A stretch of 26,644 nt of DNA from Anaerolineales bacterium UBA2181 (lineage in GTDB: Bacteria > Chloroflexota > Anaerolineae > Promineifilales > UBA4811). Shown one piece after another: positions 14,633 to 22,659 of this stretch; positions within the stretch are counted from its first letter, which is position 1, and the number at the start of each line of letters is the position of its first letter. The DNA lies in NCBI GenBank assembly GCA_002328075.1, contig DCVT01000034.1:1-26644 (forward strand), in the 5' to 3' direction. Position numbers and translations under genes: made by a program. The notes under the pieces are model-generated. The model worked only from the letters and a program-made list of their open reading frames with translations. It did not search any database and was not told the DNA's origin.

Positions 14633-15670
14633 TCATGCGCCGGATGGAGTTAGCGCCATAACGCTGATTCGCGCCGCAACTCTCTGGGCAATCTGATTGA
14701 ACGCCCGACCGGCCGGTGAATCTGGAGCACTGACCACTGTCGGAGTACCAGAATCACCCGATAGTCTGACTTGCGCATCCAACGGTACCTGTCCCAGAAA
14801 AGGCACGCAGAACTGGTTCGCCAGCTGCTCTCCGCCACCCTCGCCAAAGCACGCTCCGCTCATGTTCTCCACAACACCCAAGATGGGCACGTTCAACTTG
14901 ACAAACATGGCAAGCCCTTTTTGGGCATCCTGGAGCGCCACGTTTTGCGGTTGGGTGACCACAATGACCCCGGTCAACGGCACCGACTGCGCCAACGAGA
15001 GCTGCACGTCCCCTGTTCCCGGCGGCAGATCGATCACCATATAGTCCAGTTCGCTCCAGGCAACATCGGTAAACAACTGCCGGATGGCGCCGTGCAACAT
15101 GGGCCCGCGCCAGACTAGCGGCTCGCCATTGGGCACCAGGAAACCCATGGACATCAGCTCAACCCCCATGGCCAAAGCCGGACGAATCCGATCCGACTCG
15201 GACGGTGGGAGGCTGTCGACCCCCATCATGGTCGGCAGGTTCGGTCCCAGGATATCCGCATCCAGCAGGCCGACCCGGGCGCCGTTCTGGGCCAGCGCGA
15301 CGGCAACGTTGACCGCCACCGTGGATTTGCCCACGCCGCCTTTGCCGCTGGTAACCGCAACGGTGTTGTGCACCGGGATCGACAGCTTGCCCACGATCCG
15401 CCGATCAACAGTCACAGCAGAGTCAAAATGGACCTCCACGGTAGTAACCCCCGGCACTAGGGTCAGCGCCGCACGGGCATCGGCTTCCATCCGGCCTTTC
15501 AAGGGACAGGCCGGTGTCGTGAGCACCACAGTAAAGCTCACTACGCCATCTTGAATCTGCAGGTCGCGGATCATGTTGAGCGAAACGAGGTCGCGGTGCA
15601 GTTCTGGTTCAATAACCGTTCCCAGCGCCCTGAGCACCAAGTCACGGTCTGCTGATAGAGTTTCTGTCAT
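14633..15670 (-). CDS. mrp: Mrp/NBP35-type Fe-S carrier ATPase (ApbC)
   Basis: This 345-residue protein has an N-terminal MIP18/DUF59 domain (1-90, TTPACPLKGRMEADAR with C55) and a deviant-Walker P-loop ATPase domain: VTSGKGGVGKST (106-117), DADILGPNLP (138-146), DYMVIDLPPGTGD (209-221) and VVTQPQN. Mrp/ApbC proteins bind and transfer [4Fe-4S] clusters to apoproteins. The CxxC normally found after ENMS is absent: the segment reads ENMSGACFGEGGGEQLA (268-284) with a single cysteine and is shortened by about ten residues compared with E. coli Mrp. The ATG at 15670 is preceded by a weak purine-rich site. It is 104 bases downstream of nuoI, so it may be cotranscribed with the Fe-S-rich nuo genes. 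Confidence 0.92.
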   Translation of the reverse strand: MTETLSADRDLVLRALGTVIEPELHRDLVSLNMIRDLQIQDGVVSFTVVLTTPACPLKGRMEADARAALTLVPGVTTVEVHFDSAVTVDRRIVGKLSIPVHNTVAVTSGKGGVGKSTVAVNVAVALAQNGARVGLLDADILGPNLPTMMGVDSLPPSESDRIRPALAMGVELMSMGFLVPNGEPLVWRGPMLHGAIRQLFTDVAWSELDYMVIDLPPGTGDVQLSLAQSVPLTGVIVVTQPQNVALQDAQKGLAMFVKLNVPILGVVENMSGACFGEGGGEQLANQFCVPFLGQVPLDAQVRLSGDSGTPTVVSAPDSPAGRAFNQIAQRVAARISVMALTPSGA

Positions 15671-15774
15671 TTCTCATTTCCAATTGCTGCACACGGCTCA
15701 GCTGGAGGTCAACAACCGTTGTTATGTACGGACCCGGCGACGCTGGTGCTGGACAGCAGACCCTCGTAGTGGTT

Positions 15775-16386
15775 TCACCCTTTGGCCCGCGCCGATTTGT
15801 CAGCCTTGGCCAGTATCTCCGCTTGTTCGGATGCATGGTAACTGGGCCGGATCCGGGCATAATACTCAACCGGTTTGCCGAGCCGTTGGATGTCGTGGAT
15901 GTGAGACAGAGTTCGGTCATAATCAGCCAGCTCAAAGTCATGGTCCATCTTGATGGCGTCAAACGGGCAGAACTCGGCACAGGAACCACAGTTCATGCAA
16001 ATGTCAATGTCCACGTAGAACTCGGCCGGTTTTCGCAGTGGCCTTCCAGTCTCCGGATCATTGGCCCGGACAATCCAGATACACTGTGGCGGACACGCTT
16101 TGGAGCAGATCCCACAGGCGGTGCAACGATACTCTCGGTTTTCGTCACTGCCCTCGTAGACAAGAAATGGAACAAAGCGGAACCGCTCCTGTGGCTTTAG
16201 CACCTCTTCTGGGTATTGGACCGTGAAGATGCCACGGGCTTCAGCGCTCTGCCGTTTCGGCAACACCTCAGTCGTATACCGTTTGTTGCCGATCCACAGA
16301 AAGCCGTACTTGAAATCGTCCAGGTAGGTATTGACGAAATGCTTGAGCGTGACGCTCAATCCCTTCAAAACGCCCATTCCGTACAT
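15775..16386 (-). CDS. nuoI: NADH-quinone oxidoreductase subunit I, 2x[4Fe-4S]
   Basis: This 203-residue complex I subunit carries clusters N6a and N6b. It has an N-terminal amphipathic segment (VLKGLSVTLKHFVNTYL). The two ferredoxin motifs are CTACGICSKAC (C88, C91, C94, C98) and CMNCGSCAEFC (C130, C133, C136, C140), each followed by P. It hands electrons to NuoB. The ATG overlaps the nuoCD stop by one base (TGATG). The C-terminus (YHASEQAEILAKADKSARAKG region) is longer and more charged than typical. The family call is certain from the cysteine spacing. Confidence 0.95.
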   Translation of the reverse strand: MYGMGVLKGLSVTLKHFVNTYLDDFKYGFLWIGNKRYTTEVLPKRQSAEARGIFTVQYPEEVLKPQERFRFVPFLVYEGSDENREYRCTACGICSKACPPQCIWIVRANDPETGRPLRKPAEFYVDIDICMNCGSCAEFCPFDAIKMDHDFELADYDRTLSHIHDIQRLGKPVEYYARIRPSYHASEQAEILAKADKSARAKG

Positions 16387-18155
16387 CAGCGGTCCACCTC
16401 TCCAAGTGTAATGTCAATGCTGCCCAGAATCACCACCACATCAGCGATCTTGTGTCCCCGGCACATCTCGGCCAGGGAGGTAAGGTTGATCAGGCTTGTC
16501 GATCGCACATGGTAACGCCACGGATTGGGTCGCCCATCGCTCACCAGGTAAAAGCCCAACTCACCTTTCGGCGCTTCGATGCGGTGGTATGCCTCACCCG
16601 GCGGCACTTTGATCGTATAGTTCTTCTTTCCGGTTTGCACTGGCCCGTCGGGGATCTGTTCCATCGCCTGTCGCAGGATGCGCAGGCTTTGGCGCATTTC
16701 GTCGAACCGAATCATGAACCGATCATACACATCACCGTTGAACCGCACCGCCACGTCAAAGTCAAAACGATCATAGATCGAATACGGCTCCACGCGGCGG
16801 ATGTCATACGGCACCCCTGATCCTCGCAGCAACGGCCCGGTTGCACCGACAGCGATGGCGCGCTCCGCAGGAAGAACGCCGACGCCGATTGCGCGCGCCC
16901 GCCATATCTCGTTTTGCACCACCAATCGCTCGTATTCATCCACAAATCGCGGCAACCGATCATAGACTAGTCTGCGGGCTTTTTCCATCCATCCGTCGGG
17001 CAGATCCTCAAAAACGCCGCCAACCCGCACATAGTTGCACATCATCCGAGAGCCGGCCGCCATCTCAAACAGGTCCAGGATCAGCTCTCTCTCGTTGAAA
17101 GCGTATACCACCGGTGTGAAAAAGGCTCCCACGTCGTTCCACAAAAAGCCGATTGCCAACAGATGGTTCACGATGCGGGTCAGCTCCGCCATAATGACGC
17201 GGATGTATTCGGCCCGCTCTGGGGGGCGGATACCAGTCAGCTTTTCCACGGCCAGCGCATAAGCCAGGTTGGTGGACATGGAACAGATGTAATCTAGCCG
17301 GTCGGTGTACGGCATTATCTGCGGAAAGGTACACCGTTCACCGATCTTCTCGTGGTTGCGGTGAAGGTAACCAAAGACGGGCATCAGGTCCACGACGGTC
17401 TCGCCGTCGACCGCCATAACCACTCGCAGCACGCCATGCGTGCTTGGGTGCTGCGGCCCCAGATTGATCACCATGGTCTCGGTTTCTAGTCGACTTTCGA
17501 GGGCCGTCCGCTGAAGGGGCTGATAAACCGCCGCTTGCGCAATGTCTGTCCAGTTGTGAGGATCGAAATCCGACGGGTATTGCAGATTCATGCCGAAGGG
17601 ATTGCGATCTTCCGCACGATACACGTGTCCGTCCGGATGGCGGCTGGCAAATGGCTTGAGTTCCTCTTCATAATAGGGCTCGTGCCAATCTTTGCGCAAT
17701 GGATGTCCGTGGAATCCCTCCCACGTAAGGATCCGTTGTAGGTTGGGGTGGCCGATGTAACGAATACCGAGGAGATCGTAGGACTCGCGCTCCTGGAAAT
17801 CTGCAGAAGGCCACACGGAGACCAACGATGGAACCTCCGGTCGGTCTCGATCTACTTGCACCTTGAAGACCAGAGCAGGTCCCAGGCCAGCAAACGCATG
17901 GTAGACCGATTCAAGTTGTCCGTTGGGCAGATTATCCACCCCCGTGACGCTGGAAAGGTAACGGATTCCCAGCTGGTCTCGCATGAACGAGGCAACGTCC
18001 AGCAGGGAGTCTGCCTCAATCAACACTCCCTCGTATCCCTGGCGTTCATCCATCCTGACCTGGCCTGGAAAACGCTCCAACAACACGCCGTAGGCGTCCT
18101 GGACCGTAAGAACCGACGGCTCTTGAGTGGCTTGGGTTTGCGAGGTTTCGCTCAT
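16386..18155 (-). CDS. nuoCD: NADH-quinone oxidoreductase fused subunits C/D
   Basis: This 589-residue fusion has an N-terminal NuoC part (about 15-170) with ERESYDLLGIRYIGHP (122-137) and HPLRKDW (151-157). A linker follows to about 225, then a full NuoD part (227-589): NLGPQHPSTHGVLR, GYLHRNHEKIGE, MPYTDRLDY and the C-terminal SIDITLGEVDR. The C-terminal end matches complex I NuoD and lacks the DPCxxC motif of nickel-iron hydrogenases. Together with NuoB it forms the quinone-binding pocket of complex I. Fused C/D subunits are known from several phyla. It starts 12 bases after the nuoB stop, with AAGGCGG as ribosome-binding site. Confidence 0.95.
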   Translation of the reverse strand: MSETSQTQATQEPSVLTVQDAYGVLLERFPGQVRMDERQGYEGVLIEADSLLDVASFMRDQLGIRYLSSVTGVDNLPNGQLESVYHAFAGLGPALVFKVQVDRDRPEVPSLVSVWPSADFQERESYDLLGIRYIGHPNLQRILTWEGFHGHPLRKDWHEPYYEEELKPFASRHPDGHVYRAEDRNPFGMNLQYPSDFDPHNWTDIAQAAVYQPLQRTALESRLETETMVINLGPQHPSTHGVLRVVMAVDGETVVDLMPVFGYLHRNHEKIGERCTFPQIMPYTDRLDYICSMSTNLAYALAVEKLTGIRPPERAEYIRVIMAELTRIVNHLLAIGFLWNDVGAFFTPVVYAFNERELILDLFEMAAGSRMMCNYVRVGGVFEDLPDGWMEKARRLVYDRLPRFVDEYERLVVQNEIWRARAIGVGVLPAERAIAVGATGPLLRGSGVPYDIRRVEPYSIYDRFDFDVAVRFNGDVYDRFMIRFDEMRQSLRILRQAMEQIPDGPVQTGKKNYTIKVPPGEAYHRIEAPKGELGFYLVSDGRPNPWRYHVRSTSLINLTSLAEMCRGHKIADVVVILGSIDITLGEVDR

Positions 18156-18167
18156 GATGTCCGCCTT

Positions 18168-18812
18168 CTAGCCTGCAGCCTGTTCGACGTTCGCCTGCTC
18201 TGAGATAGCCGCCGCCTCGATGAGAGCGATTTGCCGGGGGTCAAACAAATCCGGCCCCAATATGGGTAGCGGGATTTCCTCGCCGTGCCCACGGTTCTTG
18301 TACCAGGTATAGTCCTTCCAGGTCTGGCCTTCGATCTTGCGATGCAACTGAATGAACCCAAAGATCAACGCCTGCGGAGTGGGCGGGCATCCCGGCACAT
18401 ACACATCGACCGGAATGTATTTGTCCACGCCCGAGACCACGCTGTACCCTTCTTTGAACGGTCCTCCGCCATTAGCGCATGCCCCCATGGACAACACGTA
18501 GCGCGGCTCTGCCATCTGATTGTACAGACGCACAATCTGGGGAACCATTTTCTTCGTCACGGTGCCCGCCACAATCATCAGATCCGCCTGCCGCGGGCTG
18601 GCGCGCATGACCTCCATCCCAAACCGCGAGAAATCAAAGCGCGAACTGGCCATTGCCACCATTTCGATGGCACAGCAGGCCAGTCCGAACATCATGGGCC
18701 AGACAGAGCGGGAGCGGCACCAGTTGTAGAACCGTTCCCAGGTGGCAACACGCACCGTGCCCTGGATTTCGGCCGGCACCTTGATCGACGGGTGTGTGAG
18801 ATCATCTGCCAT
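18168..18812 (-). CDS. nuoB: NADH-quinone oxidoreductase subunit B
   Basis: This 214-residue subunit holds cluster N2. The four ligands are visible: LACCAIE (C46, C47), GACA (C112) and PGCPP (C142). VAGTVTKKMVP and RYVLSMGACANGGGPF are family-typical. A C-terminal extension of about 45 residues (from YKNRGHG) is variable. It is the first gene of the cluster, preceded by AGGAG and by a candidate promoter. No nuoA lies upstream, where it would usually be; instead a divergent TPR gene begins about 260 bases away. Confidence 0.95.
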   Translation of the reverse strand: MADDLTHPSIKVPAEIQGTVRVATWERFYNWCRSRSVWPMMFGLACCAIEMVAMASSRFDFSRFGMEVMRASPRQADLMIVAGTVTKKMVPQIVRLYNQMAEPRYVLSMGACANGGGPFKEGYSVVSGVDKYIPVDVYVPGCPPTPQALIFGFIQLHRKIEGQTWKDYTWYKNRGHGEEIPLPILGPDLFDPRQIALIEAAAISEQANVEQAAG

Positions 18813-18926
18813 GATCGACCTATTCTCCTGTCACCTAATCGGGGATCAGACCCTGTTACTAACCCTCACTCCGGGATACTCAGGCGCCACTCTCTACAAG
18901 TACACCTGTCCAAGAAGACGGACGCT

Positions 18927-18955
18927 ATCATACACCATTAGGCCGTTTCCAGCAA
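18927..18955 (-). promoter_or_regulatory. Candidate sigma-70 promoter of nuoB-nuoCD-nuoI
   Basis: The minus strand has TTGCTG (18950-18955), a 17-base spacer, and TATGAT (18927-18932). This leaves a leader of about 110 bases before nuoB. The -35 match is weak; the spacing and the -10 box are good. Confidence 0.4.
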
Positions 18956-18988
18956 CCCGACCCGGCTGCCATCCTGGCATTCGCCGCC

Positions 18989-19005
18989 CCAGGCAGGCTG
19001 CCTGG
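18989..19005. promoter_or_regulatory. Perfect 17-bp dyad, candidate operator
   Basis: CCAGGCAG and CTGCCTGG form a perfect 8-bp inverted repeat around one central G. The dyad ends exactly where TATAAT (19006-19011) begins, so a dimeric protein bound here would cover the spacer of the promoter reading into the TPR gene. It lies in the divergent nuoB/TPR intergenic region. The regulator is unknown. Confidence 0.5.
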
Positions 19006-19011
19006 TATAAT
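19006..19011 (+). promoter_or_regulatory. -10 box of the TPR/Hsp70-like gene pair
   Basis: A consensus TATAAT lies 61 bases before the preferred GTG start. No good -35 hexamer stands 16-18 bases upstream; the spacer is occupied by the 17-bp dyad, which hints at regulated or activator-dependent transcription. Confidence 0.4.
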
Positions 19012-19072
19012 TCGCTCAGGATCAGGTTGGGTGCCGGTCCGGGTTCCGTTGGCGATCGTTTGGAGAATCACG

Positions 19073-20566
19073 GTGTTGAGTCGGTCGGGCATGGGAGGGC
19101 GTGTCGCGCGATGGTCCCTGCGGGCATTGGTGCTGCTGTTGCTGGTGGGTCCGGGATTGACTGCTCCACCAGCCATGCTGGTCTGGACGGCCGCCCAAGG
19201 CGATCGGGAACTGGCAGCCGGCCGGCCTCAGGCTGCACTCGCTCATTACCAGACGGTTTTGGCCCACGCTGAGGGGAGACCGGCGGTAGCGCTGCCCATG
19301 GCGCAAGCTCTGCTGACCCTGGCCCAAGGCGACGCGAACGATCAGGGAACCGCCTTCGGTATGGCTTTGGCCGCCTGGTTGGATGCCATCCGTTACCATG
19401 GCATGACGACATCGGTGAAACGCGGGTTGGCAGAGTGCTACCTGGGGCTGGGCCAGACACTAGCGGCGGCTGACCTGTGGGGTCAGGTCTATGCGGACGA
19501 GCCAACTGAGCCGGGGCTCTGGTCTCAACTGGCCCCGGCTCATCTGCAGAACCAGGAGTGGGACGCAGCGGGCCGCGCCTTTTCCGCGTTGGCTGCGACC
19601 GAACCGGCCAACGGCGAATACGTGTATTGGGCCGGGTTGCTCACATTGAGGTCGACGACTGGATCACTGTCGGTTGCGCAAGACAGCTTGGGTGCAGCGC
19701 TAACCGACCCCGTGTACGCCAAGCGGGCAGGCGCTGTGCTCAAGGTCGTCGACGAGCTTGCCTCCATCCAACACCGCGCCTACAGGCACGCGCGGTTGGG
19801 AATTGCCTTCCTGGGGGTCGGCGAACCGGGATTGGCTGAACATGAGCTGCTCCAAGCTGTTGACCACGAACCGGCCCTGGCTGATGCGTGGGCTTATCTG
19901 GGTCTGGCCCGCGACCAACTGGGCCAGGAGGGTTGGCATCCGTTGAGCATCGCGCTCGATTTGTCGCCTGCCTCTCCGTTGACCCACAGCCTGGTGGGCC
20001 ATCACTGGCTGGAAAAGAGCCGAATCGCTGCGGCGAGATCCGCGTTCCTCACCGCGTGGCACCTCGATCCGAACTTTCCGACCGTGCCGGCGGATATCGC
20101 CCACACTTACCGCTTGGAGGATGACCTGGCATCAGCCGAGGCCTGGTACCAGCAGGGTGTGCGCCAACACCCAGCGGACTCCGTGGCCTGGGTGCTGCTC
20201 GCCCGGTTCTATCTGGAGACACGTCACGGCAGTTCGGATGCCGGCATGATGGCCGCACAACGGGCGGTCGCGTTGGCTCCGACCTCCGCCGCCGCGCTGG
20301 ACACGCTGGGTTGGGCACAGACGCTGGCCGGCCAATATCGGCTGGCGGAGAACAACCTGTGGGCGGCTGAGAACCTGGATCCGCACAACCCCAGCATCCT
20401 CTACCACCAAGCGCTATTCCATTGGAATCAACACCAGTGGGTCGAGGCACGGGCTGCCTTCGAGCGGACGATTCTCCTGGATTACGGTTGCCGGGGCTGC
20501 AGGCCACCCAGGAGCGGACCATGGGCCGAATTGGCTCGTCGCGCCATCGACAGCCTACGCCCCTGA
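19073..20566 (+). CDS. Membrane-anchored or secreted TPR-repeat protein
   Basis: This protein of about 497 residues has an N-terminal hydrophobic stretch (ARWSLRALVLLLLVGPGLTA) that looks like a signal anchor or signal peptide. The remainder is a chain of tetratricopeptide-like helical repeats: ELAAGRPQAALAHYQTVLA, ECYLGLGQTLAAADLWGQV, GIAFLGVGEPGLAEHELLQA, DTLGWAQTLAGQYRLAENNL and FHWNQHQWVEARAAFERTI. TPRs are protein-protein interaction scaffolds. The preferred start is the GTG at 19073 (GGAG seven bases upstream); an ATG at 19091 is the alternative. It is 68 bases upstream of an Hsp70-like gene on the same strand, so the two are probably cotranscribed and may act together. No specific function is recognised. 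Confidence 0.8.
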   Translation: MLSRSGMGGRVARWSLRALVLLLLVGPGLTAPPAMLVWTAAQGDRELAAGRPQAALAHYQTVLAHAEGRPAVALPMAQALLTLAQGDANDQGTAFGMALAAWLDAIRYHGMTTSVKRGLAECYLGLGQTLAAADLWGQVYADEPTEPGLWSQLAPAHLQNQEWDAAGRAFSALAATEPANGEYVYWAGLLTLRSTTGSLSVAQDSLGAALTDPVYAKRAGAVLKVVDELASIQHRAYRHARLGIAFLGVGEPGLAEHELLQAVDHEPALADAWAYLGLARDQLGQEGWHPLSIALDLSPASPLTHSLVGHHWLEKSRIAAARSAFLTAWHLDPNFPTVPADIAHTYRLEDDLASAEAWYQQGVRQHPADSVAWVLLARFYLETRHGSSDAGMMAAQRAVALAPTSAAALDTLGWAQTLAGQYRLAENNLWAAENLDPHNPSILYHQALFHWNQHQWVEARAAFERTILLDYGCRGCRPPRSGPWAELARRAIDSLRP

Positions 20567-20634
20567 CCTGCGGCACAAGCGCTTAGCCCTCAACACCGTG
20601 GCAGTTGACACTGAGGGCATGGGAGACGATTCCG

Positions 20635-22017
20635 ATGCACATTGGTTTGGACTTTGGCACCACCAACACCAAAGCCGCTGTGTTTGACGGGCGGTCGGTC
20701 CGTCACTTTCAGCTCGACCCGGGCAACCCGGATCCGACCGTCATTCGCTCGATCATCTATGTCACGCGTGACCACCAGGTTTTGATCGGCCGGCAAGCGA
20801 CAGAGGCCTACTACCAGCAGAACATCGGGCGACCCAGCAAATTCGTTCGCAAGCACATCGGCGACATCGAGATGGTGCTCTCCGATGTCGGTTCAGTCAA
20901 GGGATATCCGGTCGAGATGACAACGGTAGTCCGGGATGTGTACGCAATGGTCGACGAGCTTACTCCCGGCCGGTTGCTCCATTCTCTCAAGAGTAGTCTG
21001 GCATCTGGGCCTGGCTCGACCAGTATCTTTGGCCGCACAATCCAACTGGAGCACCTCATTGCCGTCTATCTGCGTGAAATCCGACAGCGGGTGGAGACTG
21101 CAGCCGGTAATGCGGTCCAGGGAGTTACGATGGGCACGCCGGTCAGCTTTGTCGATAGCCCGGGCGACGACGGCAACCGGTTGGCCGTGGAACGGCTTCG
21201 CCGCGCGGCCTTGGAGGCCGGCTACCCACAGGTTGAATTCGAACTGGAACCGGTGGCGGCAGCGCGGCATTACCAATTGACTGCGTCGCGCCCGTTGAAC
21301 ATCCTGGTCTTTGATCTGGGCGGAGGCACCCTGGACCTGACTGTCATGCAATTGGGAACAGCGCATGAGCAGCGACTGCTGGCTACCGGCGGATTGGATG
21401 TCGCTGGGGATACCTTTAACCGACGCCTGATCCAGGGTCTGTTGCTGGAGCACTTGGGCCGGGGATCGACCTGGAGCGACCAAGCAATCCCATTCCCCGA
21501 GCACCTGACTGAATCACTGCTGCACTGGCAGAGTGTGCTGGAGCTGAACCGGCCCGAGACGCTACATTTCCTCGAGTTGGCGGAGAAAACCAGCAACCGC
21601 CCCAAACAGATCAGGGCATTGGCGTCGGTGGTGGTGAACAACTATGTGGCAAGGATATTCGACGAAGTTGATCGGGCCAAGATCGGATTATCCACCGGCC
21701 TCTTTGAGACGATACGTTTGGTGGGCACAGACCTCGATATCTGGCAACCTATCACGCGGTCGCAATTCGAGTCCCTTATCGCGGGCGATGTTGAACGCAT
21801 CGGGAAATGCGTAAGGGAAACGCTATGCCGCTCAGGACTGGCAGCAAACCAGATCGATGCAGTGGTCCGCACGGGTGGTTCCGGGCAGGTTCCCCGCGTT
21901 ACGCAGCTGTTGGGTCAGGAATTCGGGCCAAAAAAGGTCGTTGACGACTCCGTCTTTGGGAGCGTAGCCGCCGGGTTGGCCATTGGCGCCTGGCAACAAG
22001 TGGGATCAACTGACTGA
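20635..22017 (+). CDS. Hsp70-like ATPase without substrate-binding domain (YegD-like)
   Basis: This 460-residue protein has the actin/Hsp70 nucleotide-binding fold: phosphate 1 loop IGLDFGTTNTKAAVFD (3-18), EPVAAA (205-210), phosphate 2 loop FDLGGGTLDLTV (226-237), GDTFNRRL, and the adenosine motif RTGGSGQVPRV near 420. It ends with GSVAAGLAIGA where the nucleotide-binding domain ends, so the peptide-binding and lid domains of DnaK are missing. Length and layout match YegD-type Hsp70 paralogues, whose functions are little known. The ATG at 20635 begins the conserved MHIGLDFG and has GGGAG upstream; an in-frame start ten codons earlier is rejected. Its partner is likely the upstream TPR protein. 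Confidence 0.88.
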   Translation: MHIGLDFGTTNTKAAVFDGRSVRHFQLDPGNPDPTVIRSIIYVTRDHQVLIGRQATEAYYQQNIGRPSKFVRKHIGDIEMVLSDVGSVKGYPVEMTTVVRDVYAMVDELTPGRLLHSLKSSLASGPGSTSIFGRTIQLEHLIAVYLREIRQRVETAAGNAVQGVTMGTPVSFVDSPGDDGNRLAVERLRRAALEAGYPQVEFELEPVAAARHYQLTASRPLNILVFDLGGGTLDLTVMQLGTAHEQRLLATGGLDVAGDTFNRRLIQGLLLEHLGRGSTWSDQAIPFPEHLTESLLHWQSVLELNRPETLHFLELAEKTSNRPKQIRALASVVVNNYVARIFDEVDRAKIGLSTGLFETIRLVGTDLDIWQPITRSQFESLIAGDVERIGKCVRETLCRSGLAANQIDAVVRTGGSGQVPRVTQLLGQEFGPKKVVDDSVFGSVAAGLAIGAWQQVGSTD

Positions 22018-22131
22018 GCCGGCAGCAGGAATGGGCATCGTCCCCAGAGCAGCAAAAGGTGACAGTTCAGCTAACACGCTGAGGGGTCTGCACAGAGAGT
22101 TCCAGACGTCTCGGTAATGACAGCCACCTGC

Positions 22132-22623
22132 TCAGATATCAAGAAACTCCGCCACGCGGGTGGCCAAGTCGAAAACGCAAACCGAACGCGGCTCCCGAAA
22201 GGTGCCACCCAGGGCGCCCGGATTGATGATCCGGGTGGACCCGATCTTGTCATCACGCCGGACGTGCAGATGGCCGTGGAGAACCAGGTCGAATTCGCCG
22301 CTGCGAATCATGGTATTTAGCAGTTCGGCGTCATGTCCATGGCAGGCTCCAACTCGAACCCCTGAAAGAGTCGCCTGGTATACGTCGCTGTGCAGTTGTG
22401 CGCCACCGGTCTGTTCCAGCGCGCGCAGCAGGCCGGCCTCGTTTCGGTCCATATTGCCCAGTATAAACGCCACCTTCCAACCATCAAACAGCTTGACCAT
22501 GGACGGCTTTGTGAGGTCCCCGCAATGAACAAGCCGGTCCACCCCCGACCCGCGGAACAGCTGGAGCGCTGCCCACGTGTTGTGCACTTGGTCGTGGGTG
22601 TCAGCAAGGACGCCGATCCTCAC
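22132..22623 (-). CDS. YfcE/MJ0936-type metallophosphoesterase
   Basis: This 163-residue calcineurin-like phosphodiesterase has all metal-site motifs: ADTHD (D8, H10), HCGDL (D36), LGNMDR (N57), ACHGHD (H95) and LHGHLH (H116, H118). The short length and GNMD fit the YfcE/MJ0936 group of small phosphodiesterases, which act on artificial or cyclic phosphodiesters in vitro; natural substrates are uncertain. The start is a GTG (22621-22623), 36 bases after the malQ stop, with GAGGG upstream. It is convergent with the Hsp70-like gene. The 114 bases between them contain no clear terminator. Confidence 0.9.
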   Translation of the reverse strand: MRIGVLADTHDQVHNTWAALQLFRGSGVDRLVHCGDLTKPSMVKLFDGWKVAFILGNMDRNEAGLLRALEQTGGAQLHSDVYQATLSGVRVGACHGHDAELLNTMIRSGEFDLVLHGHLHVRRDDKIGSTRIINPGALGGTFREPRSVCVFDLATRVAEFLDI

Positions 22624-22659
22624 CCTGCGGCCCTCACTCCCTGGCTCGCAGCAGCCAGA

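Noticed and set aside
16386..18155. NuoD half considered as a nickel-iron hydrogenase large subunit
   Set aside because: The C-terminal DPCxxC motif is absent and the ending matches complex I NuoD.
22018..22131. Possible terminator between the convergent Hsp70-like and YfcE-like genes
   Set aside because: Only a 5-bp stem (GTCTG/CAGAC) with a long loop and no T-run is visible.
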